DNA from: Dissulfuribacter thermophilus
GTDB taxonomy: Bacteria > Desulfobacterota > Dissulfuribacteria > Dissulfuribacterales > Dissulfuribacteraceae
Assembly: GCF_001687335.1 (NCBI RefSeq)
Contig: NZ_MAGO01000002.1
Coordinates: forward strand, 169,198-233,197
DNA: 64,000 nt
Direction of reading: 5' to 3'
This document shows, piece after piece, positions 40,176 to 49,276 of the stretch. A program made the translations under genes and the position numbers. The notes under the pieces were generated by a model. The model worked only from the letters and a program-made list of their open reading frames with translations, did no database searches and had not been told where the DNA came from. Within the stretch, counting starts at the first letter, position 1. Each line of letters starts with the position of its first letter.

Positions 40176-41540
40176 ATGGCTATTCAATATCTTACATCTA
40201 AAGTCAGTAAACATCCTTCTATCCTTGTAATTGCCTCTTTTGCATTAATAGACATTATCGGCACGCTTCTTCTCCTATTGCCTTGGATGCACGTAAAAGA
40301 CATTTCACCCCTTGACGCCATCTTTACTGCTACCTCAGCAGTATGCGTTACTGGTCTCACAGTTGTCAATACTGCTTCAGCCTTCACTCCCCTGGGCCAA
40401 CTAGTAATCATGCTGCTCATGGAAATAGGTGGCCTTGGAGTAATGACGTTTTCGGTCCTGTTTGCCATAGCATTAAAAAGGGACATAGGATTTTCTTCAC
40501 GATTTGTTGTTCAGGAAGGCTTTCTACATATGAGGGTCCCAAATATTAATAATGTAGTTAAGATGATCATATTTTATGCCCTGTGGGTGGAGATATTAAC
40601 TACGTTGGCATTGACCGTATTTTTCTCAAAAAAATTTCCTGTAGAAGAGGCCTTTTTTTATGCCTGCTTTCACTCCGTGTCAGCCTTTTGTAATGCAGGT
40701 TTTTCGACATTTCCAACAGGACTAACTCCATTCAAGGAAAATTGGGGAGTCTGTCTCACCATAATGATCGCCATATTGCTTGGAAATTCTGGCTTTTCTG
40801 TGTTTTATGAATTAAAAGAAAAAATTTTAAAAAGAGAAAAGAGACCATTTTCTCTCCATTTAAAGCTCACTTTAATAGTTCATCTAGGGCTTATTATTTT
40901 CGGTACCGTAGCAATCCTGTTTACCGAAGCAAATGGGATATTAAAAGATTTCTCTCCATTAAACAAACTACTGGTGGCCTCATTTCACAGTGTAAGTGCC
41001 AGAACTGCAGGTTTTAATACCATTGCGATATCCGATCTCACAGAAGATAGCCTTTACATTCTAATAATACTCATGTTCATTGGGGCATGTCCTGGCTCGA
41101 CCGGAGGTGGAATTAAAACCACAACCATTTCGCTCCTTTTCGTAGCTGCAATAAGTAGAATTAGAGGGTTTACCAAGGCTGTGGCATTTGAAAAGACAAT
41201 CCCAGAAGAGGCAGTCCAAAAGGCCACTGCCCTCTTTATCCTTTCTATAGTTACGCTCTTCATAGCGCATGCTTTAATGATGTTTGCTGGTCCAAACTTA
41301 CCATTTCGTGCGTCCCATAGCGAATTTTTAGCATATCTCTTTGAGACTGTGTCAGGACTTGGTACTGTCGGACTTTCTGTAGGCATTACAAATAATCTCG
41401 GAGATTTTGGTAAGATCATCATGATCTTAATTATGTTTATAGGACGTGTAGGACTCCTTTCCTTTGTTTCAGTCTTAACAATGGCGGGTAAGACCCCAAA
41501 ATCGTATCACTATCCTTCAGAAAACATTATGATAGGGTAA
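40176..41540 (+). CDS. potassium uptake protein, TrkH/KtrB family
   Basis: A 454-residue membrane protein with four pore-loop repeats, each with a glycine at the filter position: AVCVTGLTVV, SAFCNAGFSTF, SARTAGFNTI and SGLGTVGLSVG. A KtrB-like length and the single-RCK partner gene 8 bases downstream point to a Ktr-type system: gated potassium entry, possibly sodium-dependent. The start ATG has a distant AAAGGT only. Confidence 0.92.
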   Translation: MAIQYLTSKVSKHPSILVIASFALIDIIGTLLLLLPWMHVKDISPLDAIFTATSAVCVTGLTVVNTASAFTPLGQLVIMLLMEIGGLGVMTFSVLFAIALKRDIGFSSRFVVQEGFLHMRVPNINNVVKMIIFYALWVEILTTLALTVFFSKKFPVEEAFFYACFHSVSAFCNAGFSTFPTGLTPFKENWGVCLTIMIAILLGNSGFSVFYELKEKILKREKRPFSLHLKLTLIVHLGLIIFGTVAILFTEANGILKDFSPLNKLLVASFHSVSARTAGFNTIAISDLTEDSLYILIILMFIGACPGSTGGGIKTTTISLLFVAAISRIRGFTKAVAFEKTIPEEAVQKATALFILSIVTLFIAHALMMFAGPNLPFRASHSEFLAYLFETVSGLGTVGLSVGITNNLGDFGKIIMILIMFIGRVGLLSFVSVLTMAGKTPKSYHYPSENIMIG

Positions 41541-41548
41541 AAGAGAAT

Positions 41549-42199
41549 ATGAAAAAGAGAAAATATGCCATAATAGGGCTGGGTAAATTTGGTTATTTCT
41601 TGGCAAAAGAACTCAGCCAAATGAATTCCGAAGTGCTATGCATTGATAAAAATGAGGCCATAGTGGAAGAAGTGAGCAACTTTGTCTCCCATGCAGTAGT
41701 AGCAGATGCTAGCAAAAGGGAAGTTATAGAGGACCTTGGCCTTCACGAAATGGAAAAGGTTGTGGTAGCAGTAGGAAGCCTAACTCAAAGTGTCCTCATC
41801 ACCCTCTACCTAAGAGAAATGCAATGCAAATTCATACTTGCAAAGGCAAATGACGAAGATCATGCTACTGTGTTGAATCTGGTTGGAGCCCACGAAATCA
41901 TTATTCCAGAAAGAAATTCCGCTCGAAAAGTGGCCCAGATGCTAACCACACCCAACATAGTAGACTTTCTTCCTATGATGCCTGAGTTTTGTGTAGCAGA
42001 GGTTAAAGCACCCAGCGCCTTTATAGGGCACACTCTGGGAGAACTACAGCTGAGAAGGAAATACAATATCTACGTCTTAGGTATAAAAAATGATCTTAAT
42101 GGCAAAATAGAACTCATGCCTCCAGCTGAACACGTAGTCCGAGAGAATGAAATTTTGATCTTCATGGGAAAACGGGTAGATGCAGAAAAGATTTCATAA
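41549..42199 (+). CDS. potassium channel RCK subunit, KtrA/TrkA type
   Basis: A 216-residue cytoplasmic regulator. RCK_N Rossmann motif YAIIGLGKFGYFLAKEL (residues 6-22), nucleotide-binding acidic end CIDKNE (about 33), and an RCK_C domain from about residue 135 (SAFIGHTLGELQLRRKYNI). It binds ATP/ADP or NAD(H) and gates the membrane subunit encoded just before it. Single RCK set, so KtrA-like, unlike the double-RCK TrkA at 45991. Confidence 0.9.
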   Translation: MKKRKYAIIGLGKFGYFLAKELSQMNSEVLCIDKNEAIVEEVSNFVSHAVVADASKREVIEDLGLHEMEKVVVAVGSLTQSVLITLYLREMQCKFILAKANDEDHATVLNLVGAHEIIIPERNSARKVAQMLTTPNIVDFLPMMPEFCVAEVKAPSAFIGHTLGELQLRRKYNIYVLGIKNDLNGKIELMPPAEHVVRENEILIFMGKRVDAEKIS

Positions 42200-42414
42200 T
42201 CCCAGAACTGCCAATATTAGAACCAACACCTGGAGTTTTTTGTGACGATAGCATAAGAGGTATGTGTTTTTCAGTTTTTTAGGGGCTACTCTTTCTTCGT
42301 AAGGAACTAGTCCGGCATTTTGATAAAGCAGGCCATGACCTTGAGAGGTCAGACCTCATTAAAGAGTCTCTATGAAGGAGCTTATTGTAGGGACATCGCC
42401 CCTTTTATCCCGGA

Positions 42415-42671
42415 TTATGCAGCTCGAAAGCCTTGCCAAAGATGCGAGGCGGAGGGCACGAAAGGAGTACTCTGGTACTTCAAGTGCCCAACAACAAAGA
42501 GACCTCGGTAAAATTGCGAGCCCCTTACGGCTTCAAATGCCTGAAAATTTATCACGGATTGAACTTCACTTTTTGGATGAAGGCACAACGGGGAAAGATG
42601 CATGCTAACTATGCAATAATTATAAAAAATTACTTTCCTCAGGCATTTGAAGTGCTTAATCTGGGTTTATA
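42415..42671. repeat. MITE-like element, copy 1
   Basis: About 255 bases with imperfect terminal inverted repeats: ATCCCGGATTATGCA at the left and TGCTTAATCTGGGTT at the right. It is about 90% identical, by eye, to the inverted copy at 52666-52926. It overlaps the end of the DUF362 gene and supplies that gene's stop codon. The frames it encodes in both copies are non-coding shadows. The 200 bases to its left (42200-42414) hold only a small hairpin (TGACCT-TGAG-AGGTCA, about 42336). Confidence 0.75.
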
Positions 42672-43420
42672 TGGCCTATCTTTCTCCAGTCTTTCCCAAG
42701 GAGTCTTGCACCAAATGCATCAATAGATGCAGGATCAGGACTTGCGGCAATAATATCAGGAGGCGGATTGAGTTCAGGCCCAGATAGGTGACTTTTAGCA
42801 AGCCCTCTTCGAGCATCGAGTATGGTGAAATCAGGAGATCTGTACTGATTGAGTTCCAATATAGCAGTGTGGATTTCTCTATGACAATAGGACTTTTTCC
42901 AATGTCCCTGTTCCTGGTAAAACTTTGGTGGCAAAACTCCAATCATATTTTTCATGGTAAGGGTGACCTCTGCAAGGGTGTGAGCCTTAAGCACTGGAAC
43001 GGAGAGCACATAGGCTTCAAAAAGGACCTTTGGAAGCCATATCTCTTTGAATATCCTCTTATTCGGGTCTTTGAGATGAATCAAAGATTCGGTATTGAGG
43101 TCTACCAACTCTACTCCCAGGCGGCTTGCAAGGTCAGTATAGCCAAGATTTGAAAATACCTGCCATGTGTCCTTAAAGACAGATGCGCTCCCCTCTCCTA
43201 TTATGATATGGGCCTTTGGGAAACTCAATTTCAATTGTTTTACTATCTCCTCAACTATGTCGGTTGGAGTCGTAATTGGAGGGGGAGCATCAGTCACAAG
43301 ATTTGGTTTTATTAAAAAAATATCCTTCTTCCGAGCCTTAGAGACACTTTCAAGATAGTTTATACAGTTTTTAATGGCCTCTTTTAAAAAAATTCCTTTA
43401 TTAATGCATACCTTTTCCAT
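42656..43420 (-). CDS. DUF362 domain protein
   Basis: A 254-residue protein with the DUF362 core: FLIKPNLV near residue 35, an acidic GEGSAS segment (about 83), PVLKAHTLAEVTLTMKNMIGVLPP (about 145-170) and ILDARRGLAKSHLSGP (about 200-216). The family often has iron-sulfur clusters or unclear redox roles; this copy lacks an added ferredoxin domain. I start it at MEKVCINKG (43420), because the longer reading (MKCIIWDYGCP) comes out of the flanking repeat. The last codons (NPD and stop) also come from a repeat, so the C-terminus may have been altered by insertion. Confidence 0.72.
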   Translation of the reverse strand: MEKVCINKGIFLKEAIKNCINYLESVSKARKKDIFLIKPNLVTDAPPPITTPTDIVEEIVKQLKLSFPKAHIIIGEGSASVFKDTWQVFSNLGYTDLASRLGVELVDLNTESLIHLKDPNKRIFKEIWLPKVLFEAYVLSVPVLKAHTLAEVTLTMKNMIGVLPPKFYQEQGHWKKSYCHREIHTAILELNQYRSPDFTILDARRGLAKSHLSGPELNPPPDIIAASPDPASIDAFGARLLGKDWRKIGHINPD

Positions 43421-43429
43421 GGGGCAACC

Positions 43430-43592
43430 ATAATCCCAAATTATGCACTTCAAAAGCCTAAGAAAAAGATTTTTCTGAATATTTCAATAGTTATCTGCAA
43501 CTTATTTAGTAAGTTCCTTCACCCAAAAGGTGCTACTTAATTACGGCTTCTATATCTCAGGTATTTGAAGCCGCAAGGAGGTCGCAATTTTA
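43430..43592. repeat. MITE-like element, degenerate copy 3
   Basis: The start ATAATCCCAAATTATGCACTTCA, read here in two parts (ATAATCCCAAATTATGCA at 43430, then CTTCAAAAGCC), plus an internal CTTCACCCAAAAGGTG and a right part ATTTGAAGCCGCAAGGAGG, align with the copy at 52666, but parts are lost. It is opposite in orientation to copy 1, and the two bracket the DUF362 gene. Confidence 0.6.
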
Positions 43593-43643
43593 ACGTGAAA
43601 ATACCCGTTGGGATAATTCGCCTGGTACATAATGCAATGCAAT

Positions 43644-43784
43644 AACAGGTAGAAGGCAGAAGGGAGAAGGGAGAAGCAAGCCCTGCCTGTACAAAAGCCA
43701 GAGGCTGGAGGACAAGCTGTCATAAAAAGTTCAAGGTGCAAAGCTCTTTTCCTTTAACTCAACACTCAAGACTCAAAACTTTTA
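43644..43784. repeat. second repeat family, copy C1
   Basis: Purine-rich AACAGGTAGAAGGCAGAAGG and CAAGCCCTGCCTGTAC at the left, then a row of ACTCAACACTCAAGACTC-type units. It matches an inverted copy at 49077-49221. With the degenerate element before it and an unassigned stretch after it, it fills the gap up to the next gene at 43909. Confidence 0.65.
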
Positions 43785-43908
43785 TTCGGGGGTGACGAAT
43801 TCGTTCGTCATGAAAGTTTGGGATAATGACCTAAGCATAATTGACATCTTCAAGTAGAGAACTTACATATTTACAAAAAAATTTGCTACTGTTGTTCTGA
43901 GTGAAATT

Positions 43909-44427
43909 ATGTTTGGTACAGGGGAGCTTAAGGTCTTGGAAAAGGCTACTCAAATTGCAGAAGAGGTGACAACAGATCACTTTTCATTGTCCTCAAGAGA
44001 CTGGGCGAGGTCCCCTTTTTTCGTTGACACAGTTAGCAGAACAAATAGATCAATTAATTGCCCCCAAAACGTATTTGCACACTTAGTTTATTTTGGAAAA
44101 GACCCTGGGAAAAAAAATTTTCCCAGAGAGCGAAATGGTTATTATAAAATTTTTGTTAATGACCCAAAAATAATTGATTGGCTTAAGAATAGACCGGGTT
44201 ATGGATTGCTTCCACTACTTACTTATGTTATGACTCACGAACTGGTGCACATAGCCCGTTTTCTGAGGTTTCACTGTCATCCTTTGACCAATATCAAGGA
44301 CAAAGAGGAAGAGGTGGTGCACGAGCTTACTTACAACATACTTAAGCCAGTAAAAATGGATGGGCTCTATCCCATCCTTGAATATTTTAACAACTCTGAA
44401 AGGAGGTTTAGCCATGCCAATTTATGA
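43909..44427 (+). CDS. conserved hypothetical with HExxH metal motif
   Basis: A 172-residue protein of unknown family. It has [10 protein letters not shown] (about residues 106-115), the HExxH pattern of zinc metallopeptidases, followed by a RFHCHP segment and an [13 protein letters not shown] helix whose acidic residues or His could complete the site. No signal peptide or membrane segment. Its end overlaps the start of fmdB by 14 bases, so the two are co-translated. Whether it is a peptidase or a non-catalytic relative is not known. Confidence 0.65.
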   Translation: MFGTGELKVLEKATQIAEEVTTDHFSLSSRDWARSPFFVDTVSRTNRSINCPQNVFAHLVYFGKDPGKKNFPRERNGYYKIFVNDPKIIDWLKNRPGYGLLPLLTYVMTHELVHIARFLRFHCHPLTNIKDKEEEVVHELTYNILKPVKMDGLYPILEYFNNSERRFSHANL

Positions 44428-44692
44428 ATATGAATGTGAATCTTGTGGAAAGGTAATTGAAAAATGGCAGAAAATTACAGAAAGTCCCCTCACTACCTGT
44501 GAATCTTGTGGGGGAAAACTTCACAAACTTATTTCTATGTCTACCTTTCATTTAAAGGGTAGCGGATGGTATGTTACCGACTACGCCAATAAATCTTCTG
44601 GCAGTAGCTATAAAAGCACGTCCAAGAGTGACTCCAAGGACTCCAATAATTCCTCATCATCATGTTCATCTTGTTCAGGATCGAAGGCCTAA
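44414..44692 (+). CDS. FmdB-family zinc ribbon protein
   Basis: A 92-residue protein: [20 protein letters not shown], then [13 protein letters not shown], giving two CxxC pairs that form a zinc ribbon, and a Ser-rich tail ending in CSSCSGSKA. The start is the ATG at 44414, after AAAGGAGG; the longer frame from 44360 is within the previous gene. The FmdB-type ribbon is linked to transcription or translation control in some anaerobes, but the role is not firm. Confidence 0.85.
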   Translation: MPIYEYECESCGKVIEKWQKITESPLTTCESCGGKLHKLISMSTFHLKGSGWYVTDYANKSSGSSYKSTSKSDSKDSNNSSSSCSSCSGSKA

Positions 44693-44728
44693 TTCAGGCC
44701 AATCTGTGACCAAAGGGGCAAACTAGCA

Positions 44729-44751
44729 AGAGGGCGTTAAGCCCTCTTTTT
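44729..44751 (+). terminator. terminator between fmdB and aroF
   Basis: AGAGGGC and GCCCTCT form a 7-bp stem with a GTTAA loop, followed by a T-run. It ends the fmdB unit and lies 12 bases before the aroF start. Confidence 0.85.
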
Positions 44752-44763
44752 GGAGAATGGATT

Positions 44764-45780
44764 ATGCTCATTGTAATGCAAAAAGATGCGTCTCAGGAAC
44801 AGGTAGATAAGGTTGTCTCGATTATTCGCGCCAATGGCTGGGATGCCAAACCAATACCCGGTGGGGAACGCACAGCAATTGGAGTGCTTAGAAACGACAG
44901 ACCTGTAGATCCAGGACTATTCTTGGATCTACCTGGAGTAAAAGAAGCCATTCCTGTTTCTAAGCCGTATAAACTCGTTAGCAGAGAGATGCACCCAGAC
45001 AATACCCAGATCCCCTTTGGGAATGGGGACGTGGTAATCGGAAACGGCCGCCTTCACCTAATCGCAGGCCCATGTGCTATAGAATCTGAATCACAAGCAA
45101 TCAAGACTGCGATAAAGGTAAAAGAAGCTGGTGCGACCTTCTTTAGAGGTGGTGCATTTAAGCCAAGAACATCTCCTTACTCCTTTCAAGGTCTTGGAGA
45201 AGAGGGCCTAAAGATACTAAAAAAAGTAAAAGATGAGACCGGTCTATTCATTGTAACAGAGGCCATAGATGTAGACACAGTGGACCTTGTTGAAGAATAC
45301 GCAGATGTCATACAGATTGGTACCCGCAACATGCAAAACTATGCACTCCTTAGAAGGGCCGGTAGGGCAAAGAAACCCGTGCTATTGAAGAGGGGAATGT
45401 GGGCGACGGTAGATGAATTCTTGATGGCGGCTGAATATATAATGAGTGAAGGCAATGATGCCGTAATTCTCTGTGAAAGAGGTATTAGGACCTTTACAAA
45501 ACACTCTAGAAACACCCTTGACCTAAATGCCATCCCATTTTTGCAAAGAGAAACCCATTTACCCATATGTGTGGACCCAAGTCATGCTGCTGGCAGAAGA
45601 TACCAGGTTACTCCACTTGCAAAGGCTGCATCTGTAATGAATATTGATGCCTTACTCATAGAAGTGCACATACAACCTGAAATGGCTCTATCCGATGGCC
45701 CTCAGTCTTTAACACCTGAAGAATTTGCAACTCTTTGCAAGGAACTTAGAGATATGCAAATTCCAGTGGGCACTGGCTAA
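44764..45780 (+). CDS. aroF: DAHP synthase, AroF-beta type
   Basis: A 338-residue enzyme that joins PEP and erythrose 4-phosphate, the first step to aromatic amino acids. Residues 1-70 are a ferredoxin-like (ACT-like) regulatory domain (MLIVMQKDASQEQVDKVV). The catalytic barrel has IAGPCAIESESQA (about 100), FRGGAFKPRTSPYSFQG (about 128), GTRNMQNYALL, LLKRGMWATVDEFL and DPSHAAGRR (about 275). No chorismate mutase fusion. A short leader and a terminator precede it; the TATG at 44764 follows GGAGAA. Confidence 0.95.
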   Translation: MLIVMQKDASQEQVDKVVSIIRANGWDAKPIPGGERTAIGVLRNDRPVDPGLFLDLPGVKEAIPVSKPYKLVSREMHPDNTQIPFGNGDVVIGNGRLHLIAGPCAIESESQAIKTAIKVKEAGATFFRGGAFKPRTSPYSFQGLGEEGLKILKKVKDETGLFIVTEAIDVDTVDLVEEYADVIQIGTRNMQNYALLRRAGRAKKPVLLKRGMWATVDEFLMAAEYIMSEGNDAVILCERGIRTFTKHSRNTLDLNAIPFLQRETHLPICVDPSHAAGRRYQVTPLAKAASVMNIDALLIEVHIQPEMALSDGPQSLTPEEFATLCKELRDMQIPVGTG

Positions 45781-45866
45781 AAAAATTTTATGCCATGTGA
45801 GTTCTCCTTAAAGAAGTGGTTGAAGTGCCGTCAATTTCATGGTATGAAAAATCCGGATTGCAATTG

Positions 45867-45942
45867 GGCGGCGTAGCCAAGTGGCTAAGGCGACGGTCTG
45901 CAAAACCGTTATTCCCCGGTTCGAATCCGGGCGCCGCCTCCA
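45867..45942 (+). tRNA. tRNA-Cys (GCA), CCA encoded
   Basis: Acceptor stem GGCGGCG pairs with CGCCGCC; anticodon loop CTGCAAA gives anticodon GCA; T-arm GGTTCGAATCC is standard. Discriminator T (U73) is the known identity base of tRNA-Cys. CCA is encoded at 45940-45942. It stands alone between aroF and trkA. Confidence 0.96.
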
Positions 45943-45990
45943 CAATTATCTACCTCCCGCAAATCTTTTCTCCACAGTAAGGAAAACACC

Positions 45991-47337
45991 ATGAAGATAC
46001 TAATCATTGGAGCAGGAGCTGTAGGAGGGCATCTTTGTAGCCAGCTCTCAAGCGAAGGGCATGAAGTTACTCTCATAGATAAGGACGCTTCACGACTTAG
46101 AAAGATCGAAAACGAACTCAACATTATGACCATTGAGGGAAACGGCGCCTCAGCAGAGGTCCTTGAAGAGGCTGGGGTAAAGAAGGCCGATTTATTTATA
46201 GCCGTTACCAATATTGATGAAGTCAACCTCATAGCCTGTATCCTTGCCAAGGAATACGGAGTGGTCAGGAAGGTGGCAAGGGTCAGGAATGAGGAATATC
46301 TCTCCACTTCCTCTCCCCTCAATCAATCAAATCTAGGGCTGGATCTCCTCATAAACCCTGATCATGCAATGGCAGAAGAGATTCTTCGTATATGTTCTCA
46401 TTTAGAGGCCTTTGAGGCAGTAGAGCTTGCTAGGGGAGATGTTACACTCATTGGTTATGAAATAAAGGATAAGAGTCCATTGTGTGGCATAACACTCATG
46501 GATCTCAGAGAACTTAAGGGACTCTATGATTTTGTGATACCAGCTATTGTTCGCCATGATGAAACCATAGTGCCAAGGGGCGAAGATGAAATAAAACCAG
46601 GTGATAAAATATACTTCATAGTTAAAAAGCAAGACATCCCCAAAATTGAGGAGCTCATTGGAGTAAAAAGCCGTGCCCCAAATAAAGTTTTTGTCATAGG
46701 GGGCGGACAGGTAGGCATAAGGGTGGCGAGAAACTTGGAAAAACAAGATGTACAGGTCTATCTCGTAGACGAAGATCCCATCAGATGCGAGTTCCTTGCT
46801 GAAAAACTAGACAAAACCATTGTATTAAATGTTGATGGTCTTGATAGCCATGAACTTATTACAGAGGGCATTGATACATGTGACCTTGTAATAGCAGTAA
46901 CAGATGAGGATACAACAAACATTCTAGCCAGCCTCCTAGCCAAACATCTAGGGGCCAAAAAGTGTATCACGAGAATAAGTAGGCCAGACTTTATTCCACT
47001 TTTAGGCAAACTTGGTATTGATGTCCCATTGAGCTCAAGGCTTGTGGCCGCAAACATGATTCTTAGATTCGTTAGACGTGGGACTATCTTAAGTGCTGCT
47101 ACCCTCCTAGGGAGTAATGCAGAAGTGCTTGAGTTCATAGTATCTAAAATGTGGCCATACTTAGGACTGCCATTAAAGGATATCCCCTTTCCCAAGGGTG
47201 CAAACGTCGGGGCAATAGTTAGAGAAGGCCATGCCGAAATCCCAACAGGTGCCTCTGTCATCAGACCAGATGACAAGCTCATTATTTTCACTTTAAAGAA
47301 TGTTGCCCCAAAGTTAGAAAGGCTTTTTGCAGGATAA
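45991..47337 (+). CDS. trkA: Trk potassium system NAD-binding protein TrkA
   Basis: A 448-residue protein with two RCK units. The first begins MKILIIGAGAVGGHLCSQL and the second KVFVIGGGQVGIRVARNL (about residue 230), each followed by an RCK_C domain. This is classical TrkA. AGGAAAA lies 5 bases before the ATG. It is 12 bases from the trkH gene it controls. Confidence 0.95.
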   Translation: MKILIIGAGAVGGHLCSQLSSEGHEVTLIDKDASRLRKIENELNIMTIEGNGASAEVLEEAGVKKADLFIAVTNIDEVNLIACILAKEYGVVRKVARVRNEEYLSTSSPLNQSNLGLDLLINPDHAMAEEILRICSHLEAFEAVELARGDVTLIGYEIKDKSPLCGITLMDLRELKGLYDFVIPAIVRHDETIVPRGEDEIKPGDKIYFIVKKQDIPKIEELIGVKSRAPNKVFVIGGGQVGIRVARNLEKQDVQVYLVDEDPIRCEFLAEKLDKTIVLNVDGLDSHELITEGIDTCDLVIAVTDEDTTNILASLLAKHLGAKKCITRISRPDFIPLLGKLGIDVPLSSRLVAANMILRFVRRGTILSAATLLGSNAEVLEFIVSKMWPYLGLPLKDIPFPKGANVGAIVREGHAEIPTGASVIRPDDKLIIFTLKNVAPKLERLFAG

Positions 47338-47349
47338 TCTCTATATCCC

Positions 47350-48825
47350 ATGAAGACTGGAACAATATTGGCGATTCTAGGATGGTTGCTCTTTTTCCTT
47401 GGAGTCATTCTCCTTATCCCGCTCATTATCAGTCTGGTTTACGACGATGGATCATGGACTGCTTTTCTGTGGTCTTCCCTAATTGGAATAACTATAGGAG
47501 GAGCCTTTGCCTATATCTTTAGAGCCGAGAAAGAAATAAATCACAGGGAAGGCTTTGCCATTGTTGGACTAAGCTGGATACTGGCAGCAGGACTCGGTGC
47601 GTTACCATACGTTTTTTCCGGGAAAATTCCTAATTTCATTGACGCCTATTTTGAGGCAATGAGTGGCTTTACCACCACTGGCTCCACAATATTAAAAGAA
47701 GTTGAAGTCCTGTCAAAAAGCCTTCTTTTCTGGCGGGCCCTCACCCATTGGCTAGGTGGAATGGGGATAATAATACTTTCCCTTGCCATACTGCCGATAT
47801 TGGGCGTAGGTGGAATGCAGCTTTTTAAGGCTGAAATGCCCGGCCCAACTAAGGACAAACTCGCCCCAAGAATTCAGGATACAGCGCGTATCCTTTGGGG
47901 AGTGTATTTGTTGCTCACTCTATTGGAAATATTCTTTTTAATGCTCTCAGGTATGGATCTTTTCGATGCAACCTGTCATGCCTTTGCCACGCTAGCCACC
48001 GGAGGTTTTTCTACAAAGACTGCCAGTGTTGGCGGATATGAGAGTGCAACCATCGACACAATAATAATTATTTTTATGATCCTAGCTGGTATGAATTTCA
48101 CTCTCCATTACCGAATCCTTCAGGGCAAAATAATAAAATCCATTAAAGGAGAAGAACTTAAGCTCTATCTAGGTGTCGGCTTCGGTGCCACAGTCTTTAT
48201 TATGTTGTCTAATTGGTGGAATGGGATATATGGAGATATGTTAGAAAATTTGCGCTATTCAGCATTTCAGACCTGGTCCATTCTCACAACTACAGGATTT
48301 GGAACAGCAGATTTTGATCAATGGGCCCCTTCCGCGAAAACGATCCTGGTGACGCTGATGTTCCTTGGTGGCATGGCTGGATCAACTGGAGGCGGCATAA
48401 AACACGTCCGCGCCCTAATTTTTCTCAAGTTTACCAAGGTTCAGATAAAAAAACTCATCCATCCCATGTCAGTTGAAGCGATAAAACTCGATGGGAAAAA
48501 AATCCCCCAAGACGTTGTCCAATCTATACTTGGTTTCCTCTCTCTATATATGGTTGTTGGCATTGTGGCCACAGTCGTGGTAACATTTTCAGGGATTGAC
48601 CTGGTTACAGGGTGTACATCTGTAATTGCGACTCTAAATAATATCGGACCAGGACTGGCTGGAGTTGGTCCAGCCAAAAATTTTGCAGATCTTCCATATC
48701 CTGCTAAAGTAGTACTTACCTTCTGTATGGTTGCAGGAAGGCTTGAACTATATACTATTGCTCTACTATTTGTCCCAGAATACTGGAGAGATGCAAGGCC
48801 GCCCAAGACCAGATGGAGTAGATAA
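47350..48825 (+). CDS. trkH: Trk potassium transporter membrane subunit TrkH
   Basis: A 491-residue protein with the four filter loops: AMSGFTTTGSTI, ATLATGGFSTK, SILTTTGFGTADF, and a fourth near TLNNIGPGLAGVGP. About ten membrane segments. Complements the trkA gene just before it. This is a second, Trk-type system in addition to the Ktr-type one at 40176. Confidence 0.94.
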   Translation: MKTGTILAILGWLLFFLGVILLIPLIISLVYDDGSWTAFLWSSLIGITIGGAFAYIFRAEKEINHREGFAIVGLSWILAAGLGALPYVFSGKIPNFIDAYFEAMSGFTTTGSTILKEVEVLSKSLLFWRALTHWLGGMGIIILSLAILPILGVGGMQLFKAEMPGPTKDKLAPRIQDTARILWGVYLLLTLLEIFFLMLSGMDLFDATCHAFATLATGGFSTKTASVGGYESATIDTIIIIFMILAGMNFTLHYRILQGKIIKSIKGEELKLYLGVGFGATVFIMLSNWWNGIYGDMLENLRYSAFQTWSILTTTGFGTADFDQWAPSAKTILVTLMFLGGMAGSTGGGIKHVRALIFLKFTKVQIKKLIHPMSVEAIKLDGKKIPQDVVQSILGFLSLYMVVGIVATVVVTFSGIDLVTGCTSVIATLNNIGPGLAGVGPAKNFADLPYPAKVVLTFCMVAGRLELYTIALLFVPEYWRDARPPKTRWSR

Positions 48826-48826
48826 A

Positions 48827-48961
48827 GTGAAAAGATATTTTCCATACATCATATTTATTTTATCAATTTTGTTTATATTTGTGGGAATTTTCACTGGTGA
48901 GGCCTCATCCATATACAAGAAGGCTATTGCCATCTGCCTAAGCTGTATTGGTATAGGCTGA
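48827..48961 (+). CDS. CD1871A-type small membrane protein with C-terminal CxxC
   Basis: A 44-residue protein from the GTG at 48827 (GGAG lies 9 bases upstream). One membrane helix (YIIFILSILFIFVGIF), a short EASSIYKKA segment and the ending ICLSCIGIG. That CxxC ending matches the small CD1871A-type proteins I recall from Clostridia, which sit beside NapH-like polyferredoxins. Here too a polyferredoxin gene follows (49277), after a repeat. Probably an electron-transfer accessory in the membrane. Confidence 0.72.
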   Translation: MKRYFPYIIFILSILFIFVGIFTGEASSIYKKAIAICLSCIGIG

Positions 48962-49076
48962 AATCCATATTACCAACATATAATAATTACAACATATTAA
49001 TTAGTTAAACTATCATGACGACGGAATTAGTCATCCGCGTGGATGAAAATAGATATAGGGAGAAGGAAGAAGCTTT

Positions 49077-49221
49077 TTAAAAGTGTTGAGTTTTGAGTGT
49101 TAAGTTTTGAGTTGAAGGAAGAAAACTTTGAACCATTAACTTTTTATAATGTCTTCGCCCATTGGCCTCTGGCTTTGGTACACGCAGGGCTTGCTTCTTC
49201 CTTCTACCTTCTGCCTGTTAT
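49077..49221. repeat. second repeat family, copy C2 (inverted)
   Basis: Inverse of the copy at 43644: AAAAGTGTTGAGTTTTGAGT at the left and GCAGGGCTTGCTTCTTCC, then CTACCTTCTGCCTGTTA, at the right. It separates the CxxC micro-protein from the polyferredoxin gene. The rest of the 315-base gap has nothing else. Confidence 0.65.
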
Positions 49222-49276
49222 ATTAGGCGCATTACCCAAACAGATATTTTCACTTGAAAGGATAAGGTTCTCTTAA

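Noticed and set aside
42415..42608. Short frames in the MITE-like elements with similar translated products at 42 kb and 52 kb
   Set aside because: Both are shadows of a repeated non-coding element; no ribosome-binding site and changes are spread over all codon positions.
43421..43453. Longer N-terminus of DUF362 from 43453
   Set aside because: The extra 11 residues are encoded by the flanking repeat copy and do not fit the family.
49077..49221. TTGAGT-type units as a CRISPR-like array
   Set aside because: The units are contiguous, short and unequal, with no spacers and no cas genes.
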